DNA of 6,567 bases from contig JANPKV010000258.1 of the NCBI GenBank assembly GCA_031426185.1, positions 1 to 6,567 on the forward strand, read 5' to 3'. The notes beneath the pieces are model-generated. The model had not been told where the DNA came from. It saw only the letters and a program-made list of their open reading frames with translations, and did no database searches. The DNA comes from JAJNPS01 sp031426185. GTDB lineage: Bacteria; Pseudomonadota; Alphaproteobacteria; Rhodobacterales; Rhodobacteraceae. The position numbers were made by a program, and so were the translations under genes. Shown here piece after piece: positions 1 to 5,771 of this stretch (position 1 is the first letter of the stretch; the number at the start of each line of letters is the position of its first letter).

Positions 1-3
1 CAT
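1..3 (-). other. Possible start codon of a divergent gene leaving the left edge
   Basis: Bases 1-3 read ATG on the - strand. They are preceded on that strand by a GGGGGG run (complement of 10-15), at ribosome-site distance. A divergent regulator gene next to a catabolic operon is a common arrangement, and the operator at 85-101 would then lie between the two genes. With no coding sequence visible, this is only a possibility. Confidence 0.2.
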
Positions 4-42
4 GCCGCACCCCCCGGAAATTGCATTCTGATCTTGTGCCGA

Positions 43-52
43 AAGTCGACTT
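43..52. promoter_or_regulatory. Secondary GTCGAC palindrome overlapping the -35 box
   Basis: AAGTCGACTT is a perfect 10-bp palindrome whose last two bases are the first two of the TTGACA -35 hexamer. It shares its GTCGAC core with the two arms of the stronger repeat at 85-101. It could be an auxiliary site for the same regulator, with looping or cooperative binding across the promoter. The shorter symmetry and the possibility of chance keep confidence low. Confidence 0.3.
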
Positions 53-80
53 GACAACTGCTTCGGACTCAAACGATAGT
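51..80 (+). promoter_or_regulatory. Predicted sigma70-type promoter of the operon
   Basis: A perfect TTGACA -35 hexamer lies at 51-56. After an 18-nt spacer comes GATAGT at 75-80, which matches TATAAT at four of six positions. Transcription would start near 86-88, leaving a leader of about 100 nt before the first gene at 191. It lies in the only non-coding stretch of the window and is the only good candidate there for driving the seven + strand genes. The spacer is one base longer than ideal and the -10 is imperfect, which would suit a regulated promoter. The call rests on sequence match alone. Confidence 0.55.
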
Positions 81-84
81 CACT

Positions 85-101
85 TTGTCGACGGTCGACA
101 A
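85..101. promoter_or_regulatory. 17-bp perfect inverted repeat, probable operator
   Basis: TTGTCGAC (85-92), one central G (93) and GTCGACAA (94-101) form a perfect palindrome with 8-bp arms. It covers the predicted transcription start, where a bound repressor would block the promoter at 51-80. The GT...AC spaced half-sites resemble operators of GntR/FadR-type regulators, which suits a catabolic operon, but the regulator family is inference. A further GTCGAC, inside the 10-bp palindrome AAGTCGACTT, lies at 43-52 and overlaps the -35 box. Its centre is 42 bp (about four helical turns) upstream of the first GTCGAC of the main repeat. Confidence 0.5.
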
Positions 102-190
102 TACACTTTTAGATAGAGTTCAGCGGTTGGAACCGGCCCCGAAAACGGGCACGGGCCGGGGCTGAAACCGTTTGGGGGAATTCAGGCGCG
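102..190 (+). other. Leader region with GC-rich hairpin and ribosome binding site
   Basis: No gene is seen here. CCGGCCC at 133-139 pairs perfectly with GGGCCGG at 153-159 around a 13-nt loop, and smaller alternative pairings (CCCG 138-141 with CGGG 146-149) compete with it. No U-tract follows, so it is not an intrinsic terminator. GGGGGAA at 174-180 is the likely Shine-Dalgarno sequence for the gene at 191, with a slightly long 10-nt spacer. The hairpin leaves this site free. No known riboswitch was recognised. Confidence 0.4.
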
Positions 191-1711
191 ATGGCGTATT
201 CGGCATTTCTGGATCGCATGGGCCAGGTGAACGACCTGCTGAATGCAAAGTCGATTCTGAACTGGGATGCCCGGACCATGATGCCGCCCGGCGGGGCCGC
301 AACGCGGGCAAAACAGGTCTCCACCCTGAGCGTGATGGCGCGCGATCTCTTGGTCTCCGACAGTACCCGCAGCCTCCTCGACCGTGCCGAGGCCGAGGTG
401 GCGGGCCACCCCGATGACAGCGTGGAGCGCGCGATCTGTGCCCAAACCCGCGAGGCAATCGCCTATCACCTGCGCATTCCCGGCGATCTCGTACGCCGTC
501 AGACCGAGCTGGGGTCCATCGGCCAGGACATCTGGGCCCGGGCGCGCGCCAACAGTGATTTTGCCGCCTTTGCCCCGCATCTGGAACAGACCGTCGCGCT
601 GAACCGCGAGATGGCCGAGCATATCGGCTATGACGGCCACCCCTATGACGCGCTGATGTACCGCTTTGAACCCGGCGAGACGGTGGCGACGCTGAAGCCG
701 CTGTTTGCCGCCCTGCGCGAAGGCATGCTGCCGCTGCTGCGGGCGATCGCGCAAAAGGAACAGCCCCGCATCGACTTTCTTGAACGGTCTTTCCCGGCCA
801 GCGAGCAGCTGGCATTCGGGCTGAAGATGGCTGAGCGCGTGGGCTACGACCTGAACCGCGGACGGCTCGATACCACGGTGCATCCCTTCGAGGTGTCGTT
901 CACCCGCAACGACGTGCGCATCACCACACGGATCAACGAAAACTGGATGCCCGCCTGCCTGTTCGGGTCGCTGCACGAGGCGGGGCATGCGCTTTATGAA
1001 CAATACAGCGACCCGGCCTATGTACGCACCCCGCTGGCCACCGATCTGGTCGGGCTTTACGCAGTCAGCGGCGTCAGCTTCGGCGCGCATGAAAGCCAGT
1101 CGCGGTTGTTTGAAAACCATGTCGGCCGCAGCCGGGAATTCTGGCAGCTGAACTTTGCCACCGCACAGGCCGCCTTTCCAGATCAGCTTGCCGACATCGA
1201 TGCCGATACCTTCTGGCGCGGCGTGAACCGCGTTGCCCCCGGCCTGATCCGCGTCGAGGCGGATGAGCTGACCTATGATTTCCACATCATGCTGCGGGTC
1301 GATCTGGAGGCGGCGCTGATCGACGGGTCACTGCCCGTGCGCGACCTGCCAGAGGCGTGGAATGCAAAGATCAAGGAATATCTGGGACTGGATGTGCCAA
1401 ACGATGCGCAGGGCGTGCTGCAGGATGTGCACTGGTCTTCGGGGCAGATCGGGACCTTTTGCAACTATACGATCGGCAATGTGATGGCAGGGCAACTCTT
1501 TGAGGTGGCAATGCAGGATACCGCCGTCGAGCAAGGTATGGCCCGGGCCGATTACACGCCGCTCAGGGCATGGATGACCGAACATGTGCACCAGCATGGC
1601 CGCCGCTACAGCCGCGACGAACTGCTTGTCAAGGCGACGGGCCGGACCTTGGACCGCAAGCCCTACATCGCGCATCTGACTGCGAAATATTCTGAAATCT
1701 ACGGGATCTAG
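191..1711 (+). CDS. M32 family (Taq-type) zinc metallocarboxypeptidase
   Basis: This 506-residue protein has the usual length of the M32 family, cytoplasmic zinc enzymes that remove C-terminal amino acids from peptides with broad specificity. All the family signatures are present in order: HPF at 231-233, DVRIT (DXRXT) at 241-245, the zinc motif HEAGH at 262-266, HESQ at 300-303 with E301 as likely third zinc ligand, IRVEAD at 353-358, and GVLQDVHW at 408-415. There is no signal peptide or membrane segment. Start ATG 191 gives a full-length N-terminus and follows GGGGGAA. It is the first gene of the operon, and the next ATG lies 1 nt after its TAG. One oddity: first His to Glu is 39 residues, against about 30 in the M32 proteins I recall, because of an insertion around residues 284-298. 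The in vivo substrate is unknown; the context suggests a small peptide or amide in catabolism rather than general protein turnover. Confidence 0.95.
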   Translation: MAYSAFLDRMGQVNDLLNAKSILNWDARTMMPPGGAATRAKQVSTLSVMARDLLVSDSTRSLLDRAEAEVAGHPDDSVERAICAQTREAIAYHLRIPGDLVRRQTELGSIGQDIWARARANSDFAAFAPHLEQTVALNREMAEHIGYDGHPYDALMYRFEPGETVATLKPLFAALREGMLPLLRAIAQKEQPRIDFLERSFPASEQLAFGLKMAERVGYDLNRGRLDTTVHPFEVSFTRNDVRITTRINENWMPACLFGSLHEAGHALYEQYSDPAYVRTPLATDLVGLYAVSGVSFGAHESQSRLFENHVGRSREFWQLNFATAQAAFPDQLADIDADTFWRGVNRVAPGLIRVEADELTYDFHIMLRVDLEAALIDGSLPVRDLPEAWNAKIKEYLGLDVPNDAQGVLQDVHWSSGQIGTFCNYTIGNVMAGQLFEVAMQDTAVEQGMARADYTPLRAWMTEHVHQHGRRYSRDELLVKATGRTLDRKPYIAHLTAKYSEIYGI

Positions 1712-1712
1712 C

Positions 1713-2888
1713 ATGATGGATGGTTCATCGCGCCTTGCGACCCGCGTCAAGCTGAAGGACGCGCACCTGATCACCCGCATGACCGACATCGCCGACGGTC
1801 TGACCGATGTGATCAAGCTCGGGCGCGGCGACCCCGACCTGGATACCCCCGCCCACGTCATCAAGGCCGGGCAGGATGCATTGGCCAATGGCGCGACGCA
1901 TTATACCCATCCCCTCGGGATCCCGGCACTGCGGCAGGCGATTGCCGATAACATACGTGCTTACGGCGGCGCGGATTATGCCCCCGAAAACATCGTTGTG
2001 ACGCCCGGCGGGCAGCAAGCCATGTTCATCATCGCCCTGGCATTGCTGAACCCCGGCGACGAGATCCTGGTGCCCTGTCCGGGCTACAACCCTTACCATC
2101 AGGCCGCCGAACTTGCCGGTGCCGAAACCGTCCATATCCGCACCTCGATGGCGACGAATTTCTGCGTGACGGCGGAAATGGTGGAGGCGCATATCACCCC
2201 TCGGTCAAAGATTCTGGTGCTGATCAATCCCAACAACCCCACCGGGACCGTCACTCCGCCCGCCGAGGTGGCGCGGATTGCCGAAGTGGCGAAAAAGCAC
2301 GACCTGATCGTGATTTCCGACGAAATCTATGCCCGCCTGACCTATGGCAATCATACCGTCCAGCCGGTCGCCGCCCTGCCGGGAATGTTCGAGCGGACCA
2401 TCACCCTGTCGGGCATGTCCAAGGCCTATGCGATGACCGGCTGGCGGATCGGCTATTTTGCCGGACCGCCGGACCTGATCCCCGCATTGGCCGAAATCAA
2501 CCACGCCTTTGCCATCTCCACCGCATCCGTCAGCCAGCATGCAGCCCTTGCTGCCCTGACCGGCCCGCAAGACTGCGTCGAGGAGATGCGCCTGATCTAT
2601 GACGGTCGCCGGCTGGAATTGTGCCGCGGCCTGAACGAGATGGGCATTCCCTATGCCGAACCGCAGGGGGCCTTTTACATCTATGCAAATGTCGCCAGCG
2701 TCGGCATGGGCGCTGCCGCCTTTTGCGAACGTCTGCTGCGCGAGGGCCGGGTGCTGATGTATCCCGGCACGATCTACGGCGACTATACCGATGACTTCGT
2801 GCGTATGTCGCTGACCACTCACCGAATTCCCGAAGCCATGGCCCGGATGAAAGCTGTCGTCGACAGCATTCGCCGCGAAGCTGCCTGA
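1713..2888 (+). CDS. Class I/II PLP-dependent aminotransferase
   Basis: This 391-residue protein is a complete fold-type I aminotransferase, moving an amino group between an amino acid and a 2-oxo acid on pyridoxal phosphate. Visible landmarks are GDPDLDTP at 39-46 (like the family's GEPDFDTP), a substrate/PLP region around HYTHPLG 63-69, TPGGQQA 97-103 (phosphate loop), NPNNPTG 172-178 (N175 contacts PLP), SDEIY with D203 and Y206, the Schiff-base lysine K237 in SKAYAMTGWRIGY, and R364 in RMSLTTH, which should bind the substrate carboxylate. The start is ATGATG, so 1713 or 1716 could be used; 1713 follows the upstream stop by 1 nt and suggests translational coupling. Overall it resembles the aspartate/aromatic branch, but substrate cannot be read from sequence. 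In this operon, glyoxylate or another oxo acid released downstream is a plausible acceptor (inference). Confidence 0.93.
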   Translation: MMDGSSRLATRVKLKDAHLITRMTDIADGLTDVIKLGRGDPDLDTPAHVIKAGQDALANGATHYTHPLGIPALRQAIADNIRAYGGADYAPENIVVTPGGQQAMFIIALALLNPGDEILVPCPGYNPYHQAAELAGAETVHIRTSMATNFCVTAEMVEAHITPRSKILVLINPNNPTGTVTPPAEVARIAEVAKKHDLIVISDEIYARLTYGNHTVQPVAALPGMFERTITLSGMSKAYAMTGWRIGYFAGPPDLIPALAEINHAFAISTASVSQHAALAALTGPQDCVEEMRLIYDGRRLELCRGLNEMGIPYAEPQGAFYIYANVASVGMGAAAFCERLLREGRVLMYPGTIYGDYTDDFVRMSLTTHRIPEAMARMKAVVDSIRREAA

Positions 2889-2899
2889 AAGGTTCAGAT

Positions 2900-3379
2900 A
2901 TGAAGACCGACAATCCCAACGTGATCGGCATCAAGCACATGGCCTTTGGCGTGCGCGATGCGGCCAAGGCGCTGGAAACCTATGCCCGGTTCCTCGATGT
3001 GCCTGCAGATACCGCGCTGACCGTCTATCCCAAATCGCAGAACAGGGTCGCGCTCTTCAATCTGGGGGGCATCGAATACCAGTTGTGTGAATCGATGGTC
3101 CCCGATGGCCGCTTTGCCAAATGGATCGACGCGCGTGGCCATGAGGGGCTGCACCACATCTGCTACGAGGTCAGCAATATCGACGATGCGCTGGCACATG
3201 CCCAGGCCAAGGGGGCGTCGCTGCGCATCTGCCAGGCCTGCCAAAAATTCGGATCCCACCCGCATCCCGAAGGCTGGGTCGCCTTTCTGGACAACGACGC
3301 CGGCGGAATCGAGATCGAGTTCATGCAGGTCTACACGCCCGACCAGCTGAAGGAATACGAAGCATTCAAGGGGATCTGA
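2900..3379 (+). CDS. VOC/glyoxalase-fold protein, methylmalonyl-CoA epimerase-like
   Basis: This 159-residue protein has two beta-alpha-beta-beta-beta modules typical of the vicinal oxygen chelate superfamily: IKHMAFGV (11-18) opens the first and GLHHICYEV (83-91) the second. By analogy with methylmalonyl-CoA epimerase, the metal ligands are likely H13, Q61 (in IEYQLCES), H85 or H86, and E140 (in IEIEF). The EGLHHI...EV pattern is epimerase-like, but no mutase or carboxylase gene is nearby, so the substrate may be another 2-substituted acid needing epimerisation or isomerisation. A C-x-x-C pair (C111, C114) sits in the linker before FGSHPHPEGW; it could be structural, and no function is claimed. 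The start is preceded by GAAAGG (2887-2892), spacer 7 nt, overlapping the end of the aminotransferase gene 11 nt upstream. The fold is confident; the reaction is not. Confidence 0.85.
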   Translation: MKTDNPNVIGIKHMAFGVRDAAKALETYARFLDVPADTALTVYPKSQNRVALFNLGGIEYQLCESMVPDGRFAKWIDARGHEGLHHICYEVSNIDDALAHAQAKGASLRICQACQKFGSHPHPEGWVAFLDNDAGGIEIEFMQVYTPDQLKEYEAFKGI

Positions 3380-3380
3380 G

Positions 3381-4367
3381 ATGAGCAGGACCATCACCGT
3401 CGGCACTGCCAGCGCCGCCCCCGGTACCATCGCGCGCGGCGCCATTCCTGTCACCACGCTTGCAGGCGGCACGCCGCTGGAGATTCCGGTCGCGATCGTC
3501 AACGGGGCGAAACCCGGGCCCTGCTTCTGGGTCAACGGGGCAATCCATGGGGATGAACCCGAAGGGCCGCTGGCCTGCCAGATCGCGCTGGCCGAGGTCG
3601 ACCCCGCACAACTGTCGGGCACGCTGGTCCTGTGTCCGGTCCTCAACGTGCCTGCCTTCGAGGCGGCACAGCGCGGCAACCCGCTCGATACCTTCAGCTA
3701 TGACATGAACCGCATCTATCCGGGCAAGGCCACCGGTTACCTGTCGGAGCGCATTGCGGCGGCCCATGCCGCAGCGATGGGTCCGGTCGCGGACATTGAA
3801 ATCTCGATCCATTCCGGCGGGTCGCACAGCTATCTGGCCAAGGCGATCTTTGTCGATGAATCACCCGCTTCGGTGGAGCTGGCGACAGCGATGGGGCCGG
3901 GCTGGGGCTGCATCATGTCGAACTTCCTGCCCAAGGGCAGTCCGATGGCCTACATGAAGGAAATCGGCAAGGTCGGGATCACCGTGGAGCTTGGCGGTCG
4001 GTCCGCCACCGGGCCAGGCGCGCTTGCCCATGTGGGCCGTGAGCTGGCCAATTCGATCCTGAACATCCTGCGCCATTACAAGATGTATCCCGGCACCGCC
4101 GCCTATCCCAGCCCGCGCTACATCGGCGAGCAAGAGGCGCTGCTGGCCCCGGCATCGGGTATCTTTCTGCCCGCACCCGGTGTCGAATTCCTGACCATGA
4201 TGAAAAAGGGCGATCCGCTGGCAAGCATCGTCAGCATATTCGGCGATGTGCTGGCCGAACTGGTGGCCCCTGCGGACGGCATGTTCTTTGGCTTGCGCGC
4301 CCTTCCGAATGTGCAGACCGGCGACTGGTGCTGCTTTTTCTGCAAAGTCAGCGGTACGCGGGACTGA
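3381..4367 (+). CDS. Succinylglutamate desuccinylase/aspartoacylase family zinc deacylase
   Basis: This 328-residue protein belongs to the AstE/AspA branch of the M14 carboxypeptidase fold, zinc enzymes that remove an acyl group from an N-acyl amino acid. The zinc motif is HGDEPEG with H56 and E59; the third ligand is H144 in SIHSGG; N110-R111 in MNRIYPG should bind the substrate carboxylate; E203 in VELGG is the likely catalytic base. Residues about 250-325 form the C-terminal beta domain of the family (LLAPASGIF, KGDPL, APADG). A relative, DoeB of ectoine catabolism, deacetylates N-acetyl-diaminobutyrate, but nothing here specifies that substrate and no other doe gene is present. AAGGGG (3368-3373) is a strong ribosome site inside the end of the previous gene, with a 1-nt gap. 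One oddity: S142 stands where many relatives have Asp in D-[LI]-H. It may be an N-acyl amino acid or amide hydrolase of this pathway. Confidence 0.88.
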   Translation: MSRTITVGTASAAPGTIARGAIPVTTLAGGTPLEIPVAIVNGAKPGPCFWVNGAIHGDEPEGPLACQIALAEVDPAQLSGTLVLCPVLNVPAFEAAQRGNPLDTFSYDMNRIYPGKATGYLSERIAAAHAAAMGPVADIEISIHSGGSHSYLAKAIFVDESPASVELATAMGPGWGCIMSNFLPKGSPMAYMKEIGKVGITVELGGRSATGPGALAHVGRELANSILNILRHYKMYPGTAAYPSPRYIGEQEALLAPASGIFLPAPGVEFLTMMKKGDPLASIVSIFGDVLAELVAPADGMFFGLRALPNVQTGDWCCFFCKVSGTRD

Positions 4368-4371
4368 CATC

Positions 4372-5289
4372 ATGCCACAAACGCCACGCGACCTGATTGG
4401 ATATGCCGACAAGGCCCCGGACGTGGTCTGGCCCAATGGCGCGCGGGTGGCGGTGAATTTTGTGCTGAATTACGAAGAAGGGTCCGAATACAGCATCGGG
4501 GACAATGACGGGAAATCCGATGCCGTCCTGACCGAAGTGGCGCAAGCAAGGGTGCCCGAAGGCAAGCGCGATCTGGCGGCCGAAAGCATGTTCGAATACG
4601 GCGCGCGCGTTGGATTCTGGCGGATCTTTGAGCTGTTCCGCGACCGGGGCCTGCCCCTGTCGGTCTTTGCCTCGGCACTGGCGCTGGAGCGGAACCCTAT
4701 GGTTTCAAAGGCGATTGCCGCGACCGACTGGGATGTCGTCTGCCATGGCTGGCGGTGGATCGAGCATTACCTCTTGGACGAGGCGACCGAGCGCGAGCAG
4801 ATCGCCAGGGCGCATGCCTCCATCTTGCAGTCGGTCGGCCGCCCGCCCGAGGGGTGGTATTGTCGCTATGGCCCCAGCGCGAATACCCGCCGCCTTGTGG
4901 TGGAACATGGCGGATTTGGCTATGACAGCGACGCCTATAACGACGAGTTGCCCTATTGGGTGACCGTGGCCGACAAAGGGCATCTGGTCGTGCCCTACTC
5001 GCTGACCACCAATGACGCCAAGCTGGTGGGCGGGCCGCTCGTCACGGGCCGGGCGTTTTGCGAGTTTCTGACCGACAGTTTTGATTGGCTGGTGTCCGAA
5101 CGTGACCGGCACCCCAGGATGATGTCCGTGGGCCTGCATACGCGCGTGATCGGCCATCCCGGCAGGATCGGTGGGCTGGTGGCGTTTCTCGACCATCTCA
5201 AAGGCCGCGACGATGTCTGGATATGCCGCCGTGCCGATCTGGCCGCGCATTGGAAAACGGTCCAGCCCTATCAGGGGTCTGCCGCATGA
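4372..5289 (+). CDS. puuE: PuuE-type allantoinase family protein (polysaccharide deacetylase fold)
   Basis: This 305-residue protein closely follows the PuuE family throughout, including RDLIGY (6-11), VLNYEEGSE (31-39), ERNP (106-109), CHGWRWIEHY (124-133), NTRRLV near 171-176, YDSDAYNDELPYW (184-196), HLVVPYSL (204-211) and SVGLHTRVIGHPGR (252-265). Pseudomonas PuuE is a metal-independent allantoinase that opens the hydantoin ring of allantoin to allantoate. As in PuuE, the second His of the deacetylase H-x-x-x-H metal motif is replaced (H125...W129), so sugar deacetylase activity is unlikely. ATG 4372 is chosen over upstream in-frame ATGs because it begins at the conserved N-terminus, lies 4 nt after the previous stop, and follows GCGGGA (4358-4363). 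One difference is CRYGPSANTRR at 164-174, against a shorter GRTGPNTRR-like stretch recalled in PuuE. The substrate could be allantoin or another cyclic ureide. The stop overlaps the next start (ATGA). Confidence 0.9.
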   Translation: MPQTPRDLIGYADKAPDVVWPNGARVAVNFVLNYEEGSEYSIGDNDGKSDAVLTEVAQARVPEGKRDLAAESMFEYGARVGFWRIFELFRDRGLPLSVFASALALERNPMVSKAIAATDWDVVCHGWRWIEHYLLDEATEREQIARAHASILQSVGRPPEGWYCRYGPSANTRRLVVEHGGFGYDSDAYNDELPYWVTVADKGHLVVPYSLTTNDAKLVGGPLVTGRAFCEFLTDSFDWLVSERDRHPRMMSVGLHTRVIGHPGRIGGLVAFLDHLKGRDDVWICRRADLAAHWKTVQPYQGSAA

Positions 5290-5771
5290 CACTTGTCGCA
5301 CACCCCGTCAACGCCGCAGCCTTTGCCCCTTTCGGAGCCATCATCGACGCGCCGCGCGCATTGGGAGAGCGCAAGATGTTCAACGACTGGCTGCGGCCTG
5401 TCGAGGGACTTGCGCTGCAGTTTCACATCAATGCGATTGCGCCCAGTCCCGCGCCGATCCTGCTGACCCAGATCGAACGCCATCCCCACGCAGCCCAGGT
5501 TTTCGTGCCGATGGATGTCAGCCGCTATGTCGTGACGGTGGCCCCCTCACGGGCGGACGGCACACCCGATCTGTCGGCACTGCTGAGCATGGAGCTGCCC
5601 GGCACGCTGGGCGTGATCTACAACGCGGGCGTCTGGCATGCGGGGGTGACCGTGCTGGACCGCACCGCGCATTTCGCCGTGCTGATGTACCGCGGCGCGC
5701 CGGATGATGACGTGTTCCGCGCCATCGAGCCGATCACCATCCGGATCGCCCGCAGCGAGGTGCATGCATGA
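5286..5771 (+). CDS. allA: Ureidoglycolate lyase (AllA) family protein
   Basis: This 161-residue protein matches the AllA family in length (E. coli AllA is about 160 residues) and in its conserved core: AFAPFG near 12-17, ERHPHAAQVFVPM at 64-76, VVTVAP at 82-87, PDLSAL at 94-99, and GVIYNAGVWHAG at 109-120 with W117-H118. AllA has a cupin-like beta fold and splits ureidoglycolate into glyoxylate and urea, late in allantoin catabolism. ATG 5286 overlaps the previous stop as ATGA and follows AGGGG (5273-5277) with 8-nt spacing, so it is preferred over an in-frame upstream ATG at 5223. Pairing with a PuuE-type gene supports a ureide pathway, but the allantoate-hydrolysing enzyme that normally makes its substrate is not in the window. 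Family assignment is firm; the exact substrate is inferred. The stop overlaps the next start. Confidence 0.88.
   Translation: MTLVAHPVNAAAFAPFGAIIDAPRALGERKMFNDWLRPVEGLALQFHINAIAPSPAPILLTQIERHPHAAQVFVPMDVSRYVVTVAPSRADGTPDLSALLSMELPGTLGVIYNAGVWHAGVTVLDRTAHFAVLMYRGAPDDDVFRAIEPITIRIARSEVHA

Noticed and set aside
133..159. Leader hairpin as an intrinsic terminator or riboswitch
   Set aside because: There is no downstream T-run and no recognised riboswitch core; GC-rich leaders form such stems easily.
182..1285. Long - strand ORF (367 codons) opposite the M32 gene
   Set aside because: It lies opposite a gene with all M32 motifs, its translation has no recognisable domain, and long antisense ORFs are expected in high-GC DNA.
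3381..4367. Ectoine-catabolic DoeB assignment for the AstE-type gene
   Set aside because: The family is shared, but no ectoine hydrolase or other ectoine catabolic gene is in the window, so the specific name is not supported.
4246..4371. N-terminal extension of the PuuE-type gene from upstream in-frame ATG
   Set aside because: It would overlap the upstream gene by about 120 nt, the added residues match nothing in PuuE, and ATG 4372 has a good ribosome site at the conserved N-terminus.
5223..5285. N-terminal extension of the AllA-type gene
   Set aside because: The ATGA overlap start at 5286 with AGGGG upstream gives the family's normal length; the extension would be 21 unrelated residues.
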